A stretch of DNA of 64,000 nt from JAVBLD01 sp031553705 (GTDB lineage: Bacteria > Bacteroidota > Bacteroidia > Bacteroidales > Marinifilaceae), in contig JAVBLD010000019.1 in the NCBI GenBank assembly GCA_031553705.1, forward strand, positions 16,998 to 80,997, in the 5' to 3' direction. The notes under the pieces were generated by a model. It searched no databases. It was not told the DNA's origin and saw nothing but the letters and a program-made list of their open reading frames with translations. Below are positions 16,082 through 24,267 of this stretch, one piece after another. Numbering within the stretch: position 1 is the stretch's first letter; each line of letters opens with the position of its first letter. Made by a program: the position numbers and the translations under genes.

Positions 16082-17323
16082 TTATTCAAACTCTGCTTTC
16101 AAAATACTGAGCACTTCCCTGATGGTTTCAATTTCAAGGTCTGTTCTGCTTTCCAATTCCGATTCACTTAATTCCAAAACGCTTTTCGCCGTATCGCATC
16201 CTACACGTTTCAGTTCGTCAATCACCCATGGTTCGATTTCATCAGCAAATTCATCGATATTCACATCTTCTTCTCCCTGCGATTGGTCGAATTCACGATA
16301 TACATCAATTTCATATTTAGTGAGCTGACTGGCCAGCTTTATATTTAATCCTCCTTTTCCGATAGCTAACGATACCTCTTCAGGGTTTAAATAGACATTG
16401 GCTTTTTTATGTTTCTCGTCAATTTCAATATGCTTGATTTTAGCGGGATTCAAAGCCCTTGTAATATAGAGTTGTAAATTATTGGTGTAATTAATCACAT
16501 CAATATTCTCATTCCTCAACTCCCGTACGATTCCATGAATTCTGGAGCCTTTCATTCCGACACAGGCGCCGACCGGATCGATACGGTCGTCATACGATTC
16601 TACAGCTACTTTTGCTCTTTCTCCCGGGATACGAACTACATTTTTGATGGTAATCAGTCCGTCGAAAATTTCAGGAACCTCGTTTTCAAACAACCTTTCA
16701 AGGAATACCGGAGAAGTTCTTGAGAGGATGATATAGGGGTTTGAGTTTTTCATTTCAACCCGGATGACTACTGCTTTTATTGAGTCGCCCTTCTTGAAGA
16801 AGTCTGTCGGGATCTGCTCCTGTTTCGGCAGGATTAATTCGTTGCCCTCATCATCCAGAACAAGAATCTCTTTTTTCCACACCTGGTATACTTCGCCTAG
16901 TACGATTTGTCCTACCCGGTCTTTATATTTATTGTAAACATTATCTTTTTCCAGTTCCAATATCCTGGCCGACAGGTTTTGCCTCAGTGCCAGTACCGAC
17001 CTTCTTCCGAAGTCTTTGAATTTCACTTCGTCGGTTACTTCTTCACCCACCTCATAATCCTCATCGATCTTTTTTGCATCGGTCAGAGAGATCTCGGTGT
17101 TCGGGTTCTCCAGTTCGTCATCTTCTACTACTGTCCGGTTGCGCCATATCTCAAGGTCACCTTTATCAATGTTGATGATAATATCGAAATTTTCGTCCGT
17201 GCCATATTTTTTCAGGAGCATACTCCGGAAGATATCTTCCAGCACTCTCATCAAGGTTGCCCGATCTATATTCTTGAATTCTTTAAATTCAGCAAATGAG
17301 TCTATTAAATTAATGCTTTCCAT
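16082..17323 (-). CDS. nusA: transcription termination/antitermination factor NusA
   Basis: A 413-residue NusA that binds RNA polymerase near the exit channel and modulates pausing, termination and antitermination. Visible are the N-terminal polymerase-binding domain (about 1-125), the S1 domain (about 130-205, GQIVLGEVYQVWKKEI), and two KH domains containing GACVGMKGSRIHGIVRELRNENIDVI and AIGKGGLNIKLASQLT. Only a single short acidic helix-hairpin-helix-like C-terminal segment follows, rather than the two AR domains of E. coli; that is usual in this phylum. It lies 49 bases after rimP and 39 before infB in the conserved order. Confidence 0.97.
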   Translation of the reverse strand: MESINLIDSFAEFKEFKNIDRATLMRVLEDIFRSMLLKKYGTDENFDIIINIDKGDLEIWRNRTVVEDDELENPNTEISLTDAKKIDEDYEVGEEVTDEVKFKDFGRRSVLALRQNLSARILELEKDNVYNKYKDRVGQIVLGEVYQVWKKEILVLDDEGNELILPKQEQIPTDFFKKGDSIKAVVIRVEMKNSNPYIILSRTSPVFLERLFENEVPEIFDGLITIKNVVRIPGERAKVAVESYDDRIDPVGACVGMKGSRIHGIVRELRNENIDVINYTNNLQLYITRALNPAKIKHIEIDEKHKKANVYLNPEEVSLAIGKGGLNIKLASQLTKYEIDVYREFDQSQGEEDVNIDEFADEIEPWVIDELKRVGCDTAKSVLELSESELESRTDLEIETIREVLSILKAEFE

Positions 17324-17372
17324 CTCAGCTTTTCAGTTATTATTCATAATACAATTTATTCTTCGTATGTCG

Positions 17373-17837
17373 TTAAAATGTGATAATGTCTTTTATTAAG
17401 GCGATGTCAGTGTGTTTGAAGATCTTTTCAGTTTTCAACAGCTCTTTTTTCTTTTTTCCCTCCACTGCTGTCTTTTCTTCAAGTTCCAGGCAGATAGCCT
17501 GTTCGTCGAAAGCTTTTAATATGCCCTCCAAGCGGGTGTTGTCTTTTAGTTTTACTTCAATCCGTTTGCCGATATTTTTTTGATATTGTCCGGCTACTTT
17601 AAACGGATATCCGATGCCTGCGCTGGATACGGTCAGTTCAAAGTCTTCTTCTTCCCGGTTCAGATGTTGTTCAAGTTCCTTGCTTACACGGATACAGGTG
17701 TTTATATCTACCCCTGTGACCGCATCAATAAAGACAGTGATCACATTGTCTTTCGAAACGGATAGATCAACCAAAAACAGGTTGTTGGTTTCGAGAATCG
17801 GCTCTGCAATACGTTTGATTTTTTCTGTTGCGATCAT
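17373..17837 (-). CDS. rimP: ribosome maturation factor RimP
   Basis: A 154-residue RimP, which binds the 30S subunit during late assembly. The N-terminal alpha/beta domain (about 1-82) has the VFIDAVTGVDINTCIRVSKELEQHL segment and the VSSAGIGYPF motif that corresponds to the conserved VSSPG of the family; the C-terminal Sm-like barrel spans about 88-154. It leads the rimP-nusA-infB operon. A well-matched promoter (17967-17997) lies upstream and an intrinsic-terminator-shaped hairpin occupies the leader (17922-17940), so expression of the operon could be attenuated. Confidence 0.95.
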   Translation of the reverse strand: MIATEKIKRIAEPILETNNLFLVDLSVSKDNVITVFIDAVTGVDINTCIRVSKELEQHLNREEEDFELTVSSAGIGYPFKVAGQYQKNIGKRIEVKLKDNTRLEGILKAFDEQAICLELEEKTAVEGKKKKELLKTEKIFKHTDIALIKDIITF

Positions 17838-17921
17838 GCCATGTCATTTAAAATCCACTTCACGTCTCATTTTTACTTATTTTCTCCATGCCCCTTCATT
17901 ATTTTTCAACTTCAAAAGAAA

Positions 17922-17940
17922 GAGGGGACAACGTCCCCTC
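17922..17940 (-). promoter_or_regulatory. terminator-shaped hairpin in the rimP leader
   Basis: Perfect 8-bp stem GAGGGGAC / GTCCCCTC with a 3-base loop, followed on the minus strand by TTTCTTTT. It falls about 20 bases after the inferred rimP transcription start and about 85 bases before the rimP ATG. No other minus-strand gene ends here, so it is best read as a leader attenuator rather than a normal terminator. Confidence 0.5.
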
Positions 17941-17966
17941 TTTACATTTGAGTAATTAATCCGATA

Positions 17967-17997
17967 CAAATGTAGTATATAATTTTGAATTACAAAA
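17967..17997 (-). promoter_or_regulatory. promoter of the rimP-nusA-infB operon
   Basis: On the minus strand TTTTG (17993-17997) is followed after 18 bases by TACATTTG (17967-17974), matching both the -33 and -7 elements of the Bacteroidota housekeeping sigma factor. Confidence 0.6.
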
Positions 17998-18187
17998 TAG
18001 TAGTGGTAATTAATTTATATAAAAATACAGAAATAGCCATTCACTAACAGAGAGATAAGTTGTCGTGAGAAAAGAACAATCAAGCAGTATTCTAATAATC
18101 AGAACAATGATATCGTTTCTTTAAATTAATACTGTCGTACAGGTGAAACATCTTAAGGATAAATTTATAAGTTACAAATAAAATTTG
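17980..18187 (+). other. intergenic region upstream of lpxD
   Basis: AT-rich non-coding stretch. A plus-strand TAATTTTG (17980-17987) sits inside the spacer of the rimP promoter and may be a second, distal promoter for lpxD. Otherwise no gene or structure was seen until the palindrome at 18172-18190. Confidence 0.4.
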
Positions 18188-18195
18188 TAAGTTTG
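18188..18195 (+). promoter_or_regulatory. Bacteroides -7 element of lpxD overlapped by a palindrome
   Basis: TAAGTTTG fits TAnnTTTG and lies only 16 bases before the lpxD ATG, implying a very short leader. A perfect inverted repeat TTACAAAT-aaa-ATTTGTAA (18172-18190) overlaps its first bases and could be an operator. Confidence 0.5.
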
Positions 18196-18211
18196 CCGAA
18201 ATTTTAAAGAT

Positions 18212-19255
18212 ATGGAATTTAAAGCTAAAGATATTGCAAATTTGCTAAAAGGGGTTGTAGAGGGAGACGGTGAAGCTTCGGTAAATGATGTATCAAAAAT
18301 AGAAGAGGGAAGGCCTAATACATTGGCTTTTCTGGCGAATCCAAAATATGAATCCTATATTTATACAACTGAGGCCTCTGTTGTTTTAGTGAATCAGGAT
18401 TTTGTACCTTCCAGACCGGTACCTTGTACATTGATCAGGGTGCGGTCCGCGTATGATTCGATAGCGGTGTTGCTGCAGATGTACGAGAATATGCGCCCCA
18501 AACCTACCGGTGTAGAGCAGCCTTCCTATATCAGTGAAGATGCAAAAATCGGGGAACAACCGTATATTGGCGCTTTTAGTTATATCGGGAAAAAAGTGCG
18601 GTTGGGAAATCATGTGAAAATCTATCCGCAGGTTTATATAGGGGATGGGGTAGTAATAGGAGATCATACGGTGATTTATCCCGGGGTAAAGATTTATCAC
18701 AACTGCGTGATCGGAAGTATGTGCGTTATACATGCCGGTACGGTTATCGGCGCCGACGGTTTTGGTTTTGCTCCGTCCGGAGATTCTTATACAAAGATAT
18801 CGCAGATTGGTAATGTGGTGATTGAGGATCAGGTTGAAATCGGGGCCAATACATGTATTGACAGGGCAACAATGGGATCGACCGTTGTGAAGAAAGGGGT
18901 AAAATTGGATAACCTGGTGCAGATTGCCCATAATGTGGTGGTCGGGGGAAATACGGTCATTGCAGCTCAGACGGGTATTGCCGGTTCGAGCAAAGTAGGG
19001 GAAAATTGTATGTTCGGCGGACAGGTAGGGATCGTTGGGCATTTAAATATAGGGGCAGGTACGCAAATTGCGGCACAGGCCGGTATTGCAACCAATGCGC
19101 CCGAACATTCTATATTGAGGGGATCGCCGGCATTCGATATGTCGAGATATCAGAAATGTTATGTAATTTTCAGGAAATTACCTGAGTTGTATGAACAAAT
19201 CGGGAATCTTGAGAAAGAAGTCAGAGAGATCCGGGAAACAGGAAAGCAGGCATGA
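18212..19255 (+). CDS. lpxD: UDP-3-O-acylglucosamine N-acyltransferase LpxD
   Basis: A 347-residue LpxD that adds the second (N-linked) hydroxyacyl chain to UDP-3-O-acyl-GlcN in lipid A synthesis, at the cytoplasmic side. The N-terminal uridine-binding domain (about 1-98) has the LAFLANPKYESYI motif; a left-handed parallel beta-helix of hexapeptide repeats follows (about 108-310), with the GADGFGFAPSGDSYTKISQIGNVVI signature and the catalytic-region LVQIAHNVVVG containing the conserved histidine. A C-terminal helix (about 315-345) closes the trimer. It heads the lpxD-lpxC/fabZ-lpxA cluster, 65 bases before lpxC/fabZ. Confidence 0.97.
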   Translation: MEFKAKDIANLLKGVVEGDGEASVNDVSKIEEGRPNTLAFLANPKYESYIYTTEASVVLVNQDFVPSRPVPCTLIRVRSAYDSIAVLLQMYENMRPKPTGVEQPSYISEDAKIGEQPYIGAFSYIGKKVRLGNHVKIYPQVYIGDGVVIGDHTVIYPGVKIYHNCVIGSMCVIHAGTVIGADGFGFAPSGDSYTKISQIGNVVIEDQVEIGANTCIDRATMGSTVVKKGVKLDNLVQIAHNVVVGGNTVIAAQTGIAGSSKVGENCMFGGQVGIVGHLNIGAGTQIAAQAGIATNAPEHSILRGSPAFDMSRYQKCYVIFRKLPELYEQIGNLEKEVREIRETGKQA

Positions 19256-19320
19256 GGTCGAATATGTTATGGTATGTGTATGTAATCAGATGTATATAGT
19301 ATTTTTAAAGTCTAATGATA

Positions 19321-20718
19321 ATGTCAGTGAAACAAAACACGTTAAAGGGAGAATTTTCATTGCGGGGTAAAGGACTGCATACCGGGGCGAAAGTTTGTGC
19401 AACGTTCAAGCCGGCCTCAGAGAATTCAGGATATAATATTGTAAGAACGGATATCGAAGGAAAGCCGGTGATACCTGCTTTGGCTGTATATGTGCAGTTT
19501 TTCGAAAGAGCCAGTTGCCTTGAGAAGGACGGAGTGAAGATTTTTACGATGGAGCATGCTCTGGCTGCCCTTTACGGCTGCGGAATAGACAATTGCCTGA
19601 TAGAACTGGATGGTCCCGAATTCCCGATATTGGATGGTAGTGCTCGTTGCTATGCGGAGGCTATTGCAAAAACCGGTATCGAACAACAGAAGGAAGAGAG
19701 ACGTTATTTTACGGTGACTGAAAAAATGGAATTCTGTTCGGAAGATCAGAAAACCCGTATCACATTGCTTCCTGACGAGGATTATCATGTTAATACACTG
19801 GTAGCGTATGATTCGCCTTATCTGGCGATGCAGTATGCATCTTATTCGGCTGCGACGACTGATTTTGCGGCCGAGATCGCTCCTTGCCGTACTTTTGTAT
19901 TTTTGCGGGAACTGGAGATATTATTGGCTCACAACCTGATCAAAGGCGGTGACCTGGATAATGCTATCGTAATTGTCGACCGCCAGATAGACCAGGCAGA
20001 GGCAGATCGTCTGGCAAAGTTATTCGGCTATCAAAGCATAGAGATAAAGCAGGGGATATTAAATAATCTGGAATTGCATTTTGATAATGAACCGGCACGG
20101 CATAAATTAATGGATGTGATCGGTGATCTGGCCATGTGCGGCAGGTTTATTAAAGGTCGTGTGATTGCTGAGCGGCCCGGGCATAAAGCAAATGCTTCAA
20201 TGGCAAAAATGATTTATAAAGCGATCGAGGAGCAGGAAAAAGACGAGGCTTGTCCGGTGGTTGATCTGAACAGCGAGCCGTTGATGGATATCAACAAGAT
20301 CCGCAACCTGCTACCGCATCGTCCGCCGTTTTTGCTGGTAGATAAGATATATAAGGTGACAGATAGTTGTGTGATCGGTTGTAAGAATGTGACCATGAAC
20401 GAACCTTTCTTTGTAGGGCATTTCCCCGACGAGCCGGTGATGCCCGGAGTTCTGATGGTTGAGGCGATGGCTCAGTGCGGTGGGATCCTGGTGCTGAACC
20501 AGGTACCTGATCCGGAGAATTATTCTACCTACTTTATGAAAATCGATGCGATAAAGTTCAGGAAAAAGGTGGTGCCCGGCGATACATTGGTATTTAAATT
20601 GGTAACAATCGCACCGATTCGTCGCGGAATTGTAACCATGAAGGGGTATGCTTTCGTAGGAAAAGTATTGGTATGTGAAGGAGAATTTATGGCCCAAGTC
20701 GTAAAAACCAAAAACTAA
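19321..20718 (+). CDS. lpxC-fabZ: bifunctional UDP-3-O-acyl-GlcNAc deacetylase / 3-hydroxyacyl-ACP dehydratase (LpxC-FabZ)
   Basis: A fusion of about 465 residues; another ATG at 19315 would add two residues. The LpxC half (about 1-305) begins FSLRGKGLHTG and contains the zinc-ligand segments TMEHALAALYG and ARHKLMDVIGDLA; it performs the committed deacetylation of lipid A synthesis. The FabZ half (about 318-465) has LLPHRPPFLLVDKI, the catalytic-His loop FFVGHFPDEPVMPGVLMVEAMAQ with its glutamate, and a hot-dog fold end; it dehydrates 3-hydroxyacyl-ACP for fatty-acid synthesis. The two draw on the same 3-hydroxyacyl-ACP pool. The fusion is a marker of Bacteroidota. It is followed by lpxA after 58 bases. 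Confidence 0.97.
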   Translation: MSVKQNTLKGEFSLRGKGLHTGAKVCATFKPASENSGYNIVRTDIEGKPVIPALAVYVQFFERASCLEKDGVKIFTMEHALAALYGCGIDNCLIELDGPEFPILDGSARCYAEAIAKTGIEQQKEERRYFTVTEKMEFCSEDQKTRITLLPDEDYHVNTLVAYDSPYLAMQYASYSAATTDFAAEIAPCRTFVFLRELEILLAHNLIKGGDLDNAIVIVDRQIDQAEADRLAKLFGYQSIEIKQGILNNLELHFDNEPARHKLMDVIGDLAMCGRFIKGRVIAERPGHKANASMAKMIYKAIEEQEKDEACPVVDLNSEPLMDINKIRNLLPHRPPFLLVDKIYKVTDSCVIGCKNVTMNEPFFVGHFPDEPVMPGVLMVEAMAQCGGILVLNQVPDPENYSTYFMKIDAIKFRKKVVPGDTLVFKLVTIAPIRRGIVTMKGYAFVGKVLVCEGEFMAQVVKTKN

Positions 20719-20776
20719 TATTATCTTTACGCCTTAGAAGTAGATTTATAATGAATAACTTATTAACAACGAACGA

Positions 20777-21556
20777 ATGAAACAACCGTTAGCATATGTT
20801 CATCCGGAAGCTCAGATCGCAGATAATGTGGTGATAGAACCGTTTGTAACGATTGATAAGAATGTAATAATAGAGGAAGGGACAAGAATCGGTTCAAATG
20901 TGACCATATTGGAAGGTGCTCGGATCGGTAAAAATTGCAAGATTTTTCCGGGAGCTGTTATTGCTGCAATACCTCAGGATTTAAAATTTAGGGGAGAAAA
21001 GACGACTGCTGTGATAGGCGATAATACAACTATCAGGGAGTGTGTTACGATTAATCGTGGCACTGTTGCAAAAAATGTAACCAAGGTCGGCAGTAACTGT
21101 CTGATTATGGCCTATGTCCATGTAGCACACGATTGTGAAGTCGGTAACAATTGCATTATATCTAATGCCTGTCAGTTGGGTGGGGAGGTTGTTGTGGATG
21201 ATTTTGCCATATTGGGCGGTACTTGTGCCGTACACCAATTTGTACATATCGGAAAGCATGTGATGTTACAAGGCGGTTCTTTGATTGGCAAAGATGTTCC
21301 TCCTTATGTAAAGGCCGGCCGGGATCCTTTATCTTATGCGGGCGTTAATTCGATCGGCCTTCGCCGCCGGGAGTTTTCAAATGAAAAGATCAATGAGATA
21401 CAGGATATTTATCGCATTTTGTTTCAATCGGGCCTGAACAATTCCGATGCCATTGAGAGGATAGAGGCAGAGATGCCGGCATCAAGAGAACGGGATGAGA
21501 TCATTCTTTTCGTTCGTAACAGCAAGCGCGGTATTATGAAAGGGTATCTGGGATAA
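20777..21556 (+). CDS. lpxA: UDP-N-acetylglucosamine O-acyltransferase LpxA
   Basis: A 259-residue LpxA, first enzyme of lipid A synthesis, moving a 3-hydroxyacyl chain from ACP to the 3-OH of UDP-GlcNAc. It is built of left-handed beta-helix hexapeptide repeats (about 1-185) with the marker segments FPGAVIAAIPQDLKFRGE, RECVTINRG and the catalytic histidine in MAYVHVAHDCEVGN, then GGTCAVHQFVHIG. The C-terminal helical domain (about 192-259) starts at VNSIGLRRREFS. All family landmarks are intact and length is standard (about 255-262). It ends the lipid A cluster and is followed by a strong two-way terminator shared with pckA. Confidence 0.98.
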   Translation: MKQPLAYVHPEAQIADNVVIEPFVTIDKNVIIEEGTRIGSNVTILEGARIGKNCKIFPGAVIAAIPQDLKFRGEKTTAVIGDNTTIRECVTINRGTVAKNVTKVGSNCLIMAYVHVAHDCEVGNNCIISNACQLGGEVVVDDFAILGGTCAVHQFVHIGKHVMLQGGSLIGKDVPPYVKAGRDPLSYAGVNSIGLRRREFSNEKINEIQDIYRILFQSGLNNSDAIERIEAEMPASRERDEIILFVRNSKRGIMKGYLG

Positions 21557-21588
21557 TTTTAATTTTCGGATATTCATTGTAAAATAAA

Positions 21589-21626
21589 AAACAGAAGCTG
21601 CTCTTTCGGGCAGCTTCTGTTTTTCA
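21589..21626. terminator. bidirectional terminator between lpxA and pckA
   Basis: Perfect 12-bp stem AACAGAAGCTGC / GCAGCTTCTGTT around an 8-base loop, with a T-run on both strands (TTTTT plus; TTTTTATTTT minus). It serves the converging lpxA and pckA transcripts. Confidence 0.85.
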
Positions 21627-21636
21627 TAGAATATAG

Positions 21637-23229
21637 TTATAATTGCGGGCCTGCTGTAATGAGCGCTTTGGCTGCGTCATTGTCGCAGTATTGTTCAAAG
21701 TTCTTGATGTATTTGGCGGCCAGCGATTTTGCTTTTTCTTCCCATTCTTTGACATCTTTATAGGTGTCGCGGGGATCAAGAATACCTTCCGATACGTTGT
21801 TTAATTTTTTCGGAGCAGTCAGGTTCAATACCGGAATCTTAACCCTTTCGGCTTTTTCAATCGACCCGTCGATAATTGCATCAATAATCGCACGGGTATC
21901 TTTGATAGAGATCCGTTTGCCGGTACCGTTCCATCCGGTATTTACCAGATAGGCTTTAGCCCCGTGTTTCTGCATTTTACTTACCAGTGTTTTTGCATAA
22001 GTTGTCGGATGCAGGGTCAGGAATGCTTCCCCGAAAGCAGGCGAAAAAGAGGGTAATGGTTCGGTAATGCCACGTTCGGTTCCGGCTAATTTAGACGTAT
22101 AGCCACATAGGAAATGGTACTGAGCCTGATTTTCGTCCAGGATTGAAACCGGAGGTAACACTCCGAATGCATCGGCTGACAGGTAGATGATTCTACTTGC
22201 ATGACCCGCTTTAGAGGGAAGAACGATTTTATTGATATGATATATGGGATAGGAGACACGTGTGTTTTCAGTGATCGAACCGTCCGCATAGTCAGGCGTT
22301 CCGTCCGGGCGCACCGTTACGTTCTCCAGCAATGCATCCCGTTTGATCGCTCTCCAGATGTCCGGTTCGTTTTCCTGACTCAGGTTGATCACTTTAGCGT
22401 AGCAACCGCCTTCATAGTTAAATACACCGTTGTCGTCCCAACCGTGTTCATCGTCCCCGATCAGGAACCGTTTCGGGTCGGCCGAAAGGGTTGTCTTGCC
22501 TGTTCCGGAAAGACCGAAGAAAATCGCTACGTCGCCTTTATCTCCCACATTGGCTGAGCAGTGCATTGAAGCCATTCCTTTTAACGGCAGATAGTAGTTC
22601 ATCATGGAGAACATTCCTTTTTTCATCTCTCCGCCGTACCATGTGCCGCCGATAATTTGCATTTTCTCCGTCAGGTTGAACAATACAAAAACTTCGGAAT
22701 TCAGGTTCTGCTCTTTCCACTTCGGATTGGTTGTTTTGGAGGCATTCAGTACCACAAAATCAGGTTCGCCGTAGTGCTCCAACTCATATAACGAAGGGCG
22801 GATAAACATATTGGTTACAAAATGCGCCTGCCACGCCACTTCCATGATAAAGCGAACTTTCATACGGGTATCCGGGTTTGTTCCGCAGAACGTATCTACG
22901 ACATAGAGTTTCTTTGTCGTATTTAATTGTTTTACCGATAGCGCTTTCAGGTCATTCCAGATTTCAGTCGAAACCGGTTTATTGATGTTACCGTCCCACC
23001 AGATAGTTTTCTCGGTGACGGCATCTTTTACAATATAACGATCTTTAGGAGAACGGCCGGTAAAAACGCCGGTCTTAACAGAAACCGCACCGGTATTAGT
23101 CAAAACCCCTTTTTCAAACCCCTCATTCTTAGGATCCATTTCAGCCTGGTAAAGCTGTTCATAAGTAGGATTGTGTACAATTTCCATATTGCCACCAATA
23201 CCATATTTGCTTAAATCTAATTTTGACAT
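21637..23229 (-). CDS. pckA: phosphoenolpyruvate carboxykinase (ATP)
   Basis: A 530-residue ATP-type PEP carboxykinase, interconverting oxaloacetate + ATP and PEP + CO2 + ADP. In this group of anaerobes it usually runs toward oxaloacetate to fix CO2 on the route to succinate and propionate, a known role in the phylum. Seen are the substrate loop FTGRSPKDRYIV, the HCSANVG region with metal-binding His, the P-loop GLSGTGKTTLSAD, the FLIGDDEHGWDD metal motif and the C-terminal TGWNGTGKRISIKDTRAIIDAI. Everything is intact. A well-matched promoter lies at 23284-23313, overlapping the 3' end of the upstream gene. Confidence 0.98.
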   Translation of the reverse strand: MSKLDLSKYGIGGNMEIVHNPTYEQLYQAEMDPKNEGFEKGVLTNTGAVSVKTGVFTGRSPKDRYIVKDAVTEKTIWWDGNINKPVSTEIWNDLKALSVKQLNTTKKLYVVDTFCGTNPDTRMKVRFIMEVAWQAHFVTNMFIRPSLYELEHYGEPDFVVLNASKTTNPKWKEQNLNSEVFVLFNLTEKMQIIGGTWYGGEMKKGMFSMMNYYLPLKGMASMHCSANVGDKGDVAIFFGLSGTGKTTLSADPKRFLIGDDEHGWDDNGVFNYEGGCYAKVINLSQENEPDIWRAIKRDALLENVTVRPDGTPDYADGSITENTRVSYPIYHINKIVLPSKAGHASRIIYLSADAFGVLPPVSILDENQAQYHFLCGYTSKLAGTERGITEPLPSFSPAFGEAFLTLHPTTYAKTLVSKMQKHGAKAYLVNTGWNGTGKRISIKDTRAIIDAIIDGSIEKAERVKIPVLNLTAPKKLNNVSEGILDPRDTYKDVKEWEEKAKSLAAKYIKNFEQYCDNDAAKALITAGPQL

Positions 23230-23283
23230 AGTAATAAATTTATATTAAACGAATAATTAGTACTTTCTTTCTTCAATAGTTTA

Positions 23284-23313
23284 CAAATGTAAAAAAGTTT
23301 TCTCAGCTATCAA
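23284..23313 (-). promoter_or_regulatory. promoter of pckA
   Basis: On the minus strand TTG (23311-23313), 19 bases, TACATTTG (23284-23291). Both boxes fit the Bacteroidota consensus; the start codon is about 55 bases downstream. The -33 box lies inside the end of the preceding gene. Confidence 0.6.
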
Positions 23314-23863
23314 TGACTTTATATCTTTCAGCTACCATTTTTACGTACGGATCTTTATAATCTTTGTTATACAGGACGGTGAATGTTTCTGCGGTTATGA
23401 GCGGGTCGTTTTTATACAGTATAAGGTGCCGCGCGCAAGCTGTTATGGATGCCGTTTGCAGGAACGGGTTTTCTGAATCAGCCCATTCGGTAGCGATCGC
23501 TATGATTTGCGGATATCTCGACAGAAAGAGCGATCCGATATATTCGGCTATCTCATAGCTGTCGCATATACACATGAATTGAGTAATCTTTTCTTTATTT
23601 AAGGTTACCGGAAACAGAAGACAGGCGATGATCTGCTCTTCCCTGCATTGCGTCCCCCATAACATCAGTGCAAGCTGCTCATCGGCAGGATATGTTGCGG
23701 CCAGTGCTTTGAGCGAAACAAAACTGGCTCCTACCTGGCGGTCCGTTGGTATTCCTAACCGTTGCAGGCTGTCAATGCAGCCTCCTTGTTGCAGCCTCCG
23801 AATTTTTCTACGGATCCGGTCGAACCTCTCTTTCAATTCGCGGTTTATCGGGAAATATGTCAT
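23303..23863 (-). CDS. HEAT-like repeat protein, probable DNA alkylation repair (AlkD-like) family
   Basis: A 186-residue, all-helical cytoplasmic protein. The pattern of paired helices (LALMLWGTQCREEQIIACLLFPVT, YEIAEYIGSLFLSRYPQIIAIATEWADSENPFLQTASITACARHLIL) resembles the HEAT-like folds of the AlkC/AlkD group, which remove N3/N7-alkylated bases. The family assignment comes from overall pattern, not from a unique motif, and the protein is shorter than full AlkD (about 230), so another HEAT-repeat role is possible. It lies 73 bases upstream of pckA on the same strand, but pckA has its own promoter. A TACATTTG element at 24117-24124 may drive it through a long leader. Confidence 0.55.
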   Translation of the reverse strand: MTYFPINRELKERFDRIRRKIRRLQQGGCIDSLQRLGIPTDRQVGASFVSLKALAATYPADEQLALMLWGTQCREEQIIACLLFPVTLNKEKITQFMCICDSYEIAEYIGSLFLSRYPQIIAIATEWADSENPFLQTASITACARHLILYKNDPLITAETFTVLYNKDYKDPYVKMVAERYKVIDS

Positions 23864-24267
23864 GACCGGTGCATTAAAAATTGATGTTTGTTTTGGTACG
23901 GTCTACCTGTATGTTATGTTTATTGAATCAGGGGGATCCTGGCCCACGCAATACTCATTACAGCAACCGTATGGTTTATATCGTACGTGTTATTTTTGTT
24001 CTGTGACTAATCTCTTTGTTGTTTTAAAATAGACCAGTTGATAGTTCCTTTATACCCTTTCAGATATTAGACATCGAAGCGATGGTCGGCATAAAACGGA
24101 CATAACAACTATCTTACAAATGTAGTGATTATTTTCTTTAAAATTATTTTAATGCCGAGGACGGTGGTTGTTTTATTTTTCACCTTCATGGCATCTTTTT
24201 GTAACAAAAACGGAGATTTTCTCGTTTCGTATCATACACGAGGTTTAATAAAAAAATTAGGTTAATT
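23864..24267. other. intergenic region between the HEAT-like gene and dps
   Basis: About 400 bases between divergent genes. It holds a minus-strand TACATTTG at 24117-24124, and an imperfect CTCGT...ACGAG dyad around 24219-24241 just upstream of dps that could be a regulator site. No TAnnTTTG was seen for dps, and no open frame looks like a gene. Confidence 0.4.

Noticed and set aside
16082..17323. NusA as C-terminally truncated
   Set aside because: The absence of two AR domains is normal outside the gamma/beta-proteobacteria; the gene is intact.
18386..19042. 218-codon open frame on minus within lpxD
   Set aside because: Antisense to the beta-helix repeats of LpxD; long because of repeat-biased codon use, no independent support.
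24219..24241. OxyR site upstream of dps
   Set aside because: The CTCGT...ACGAG dyad is imperfect and does not fit a known OxyR consensus well enough to call.
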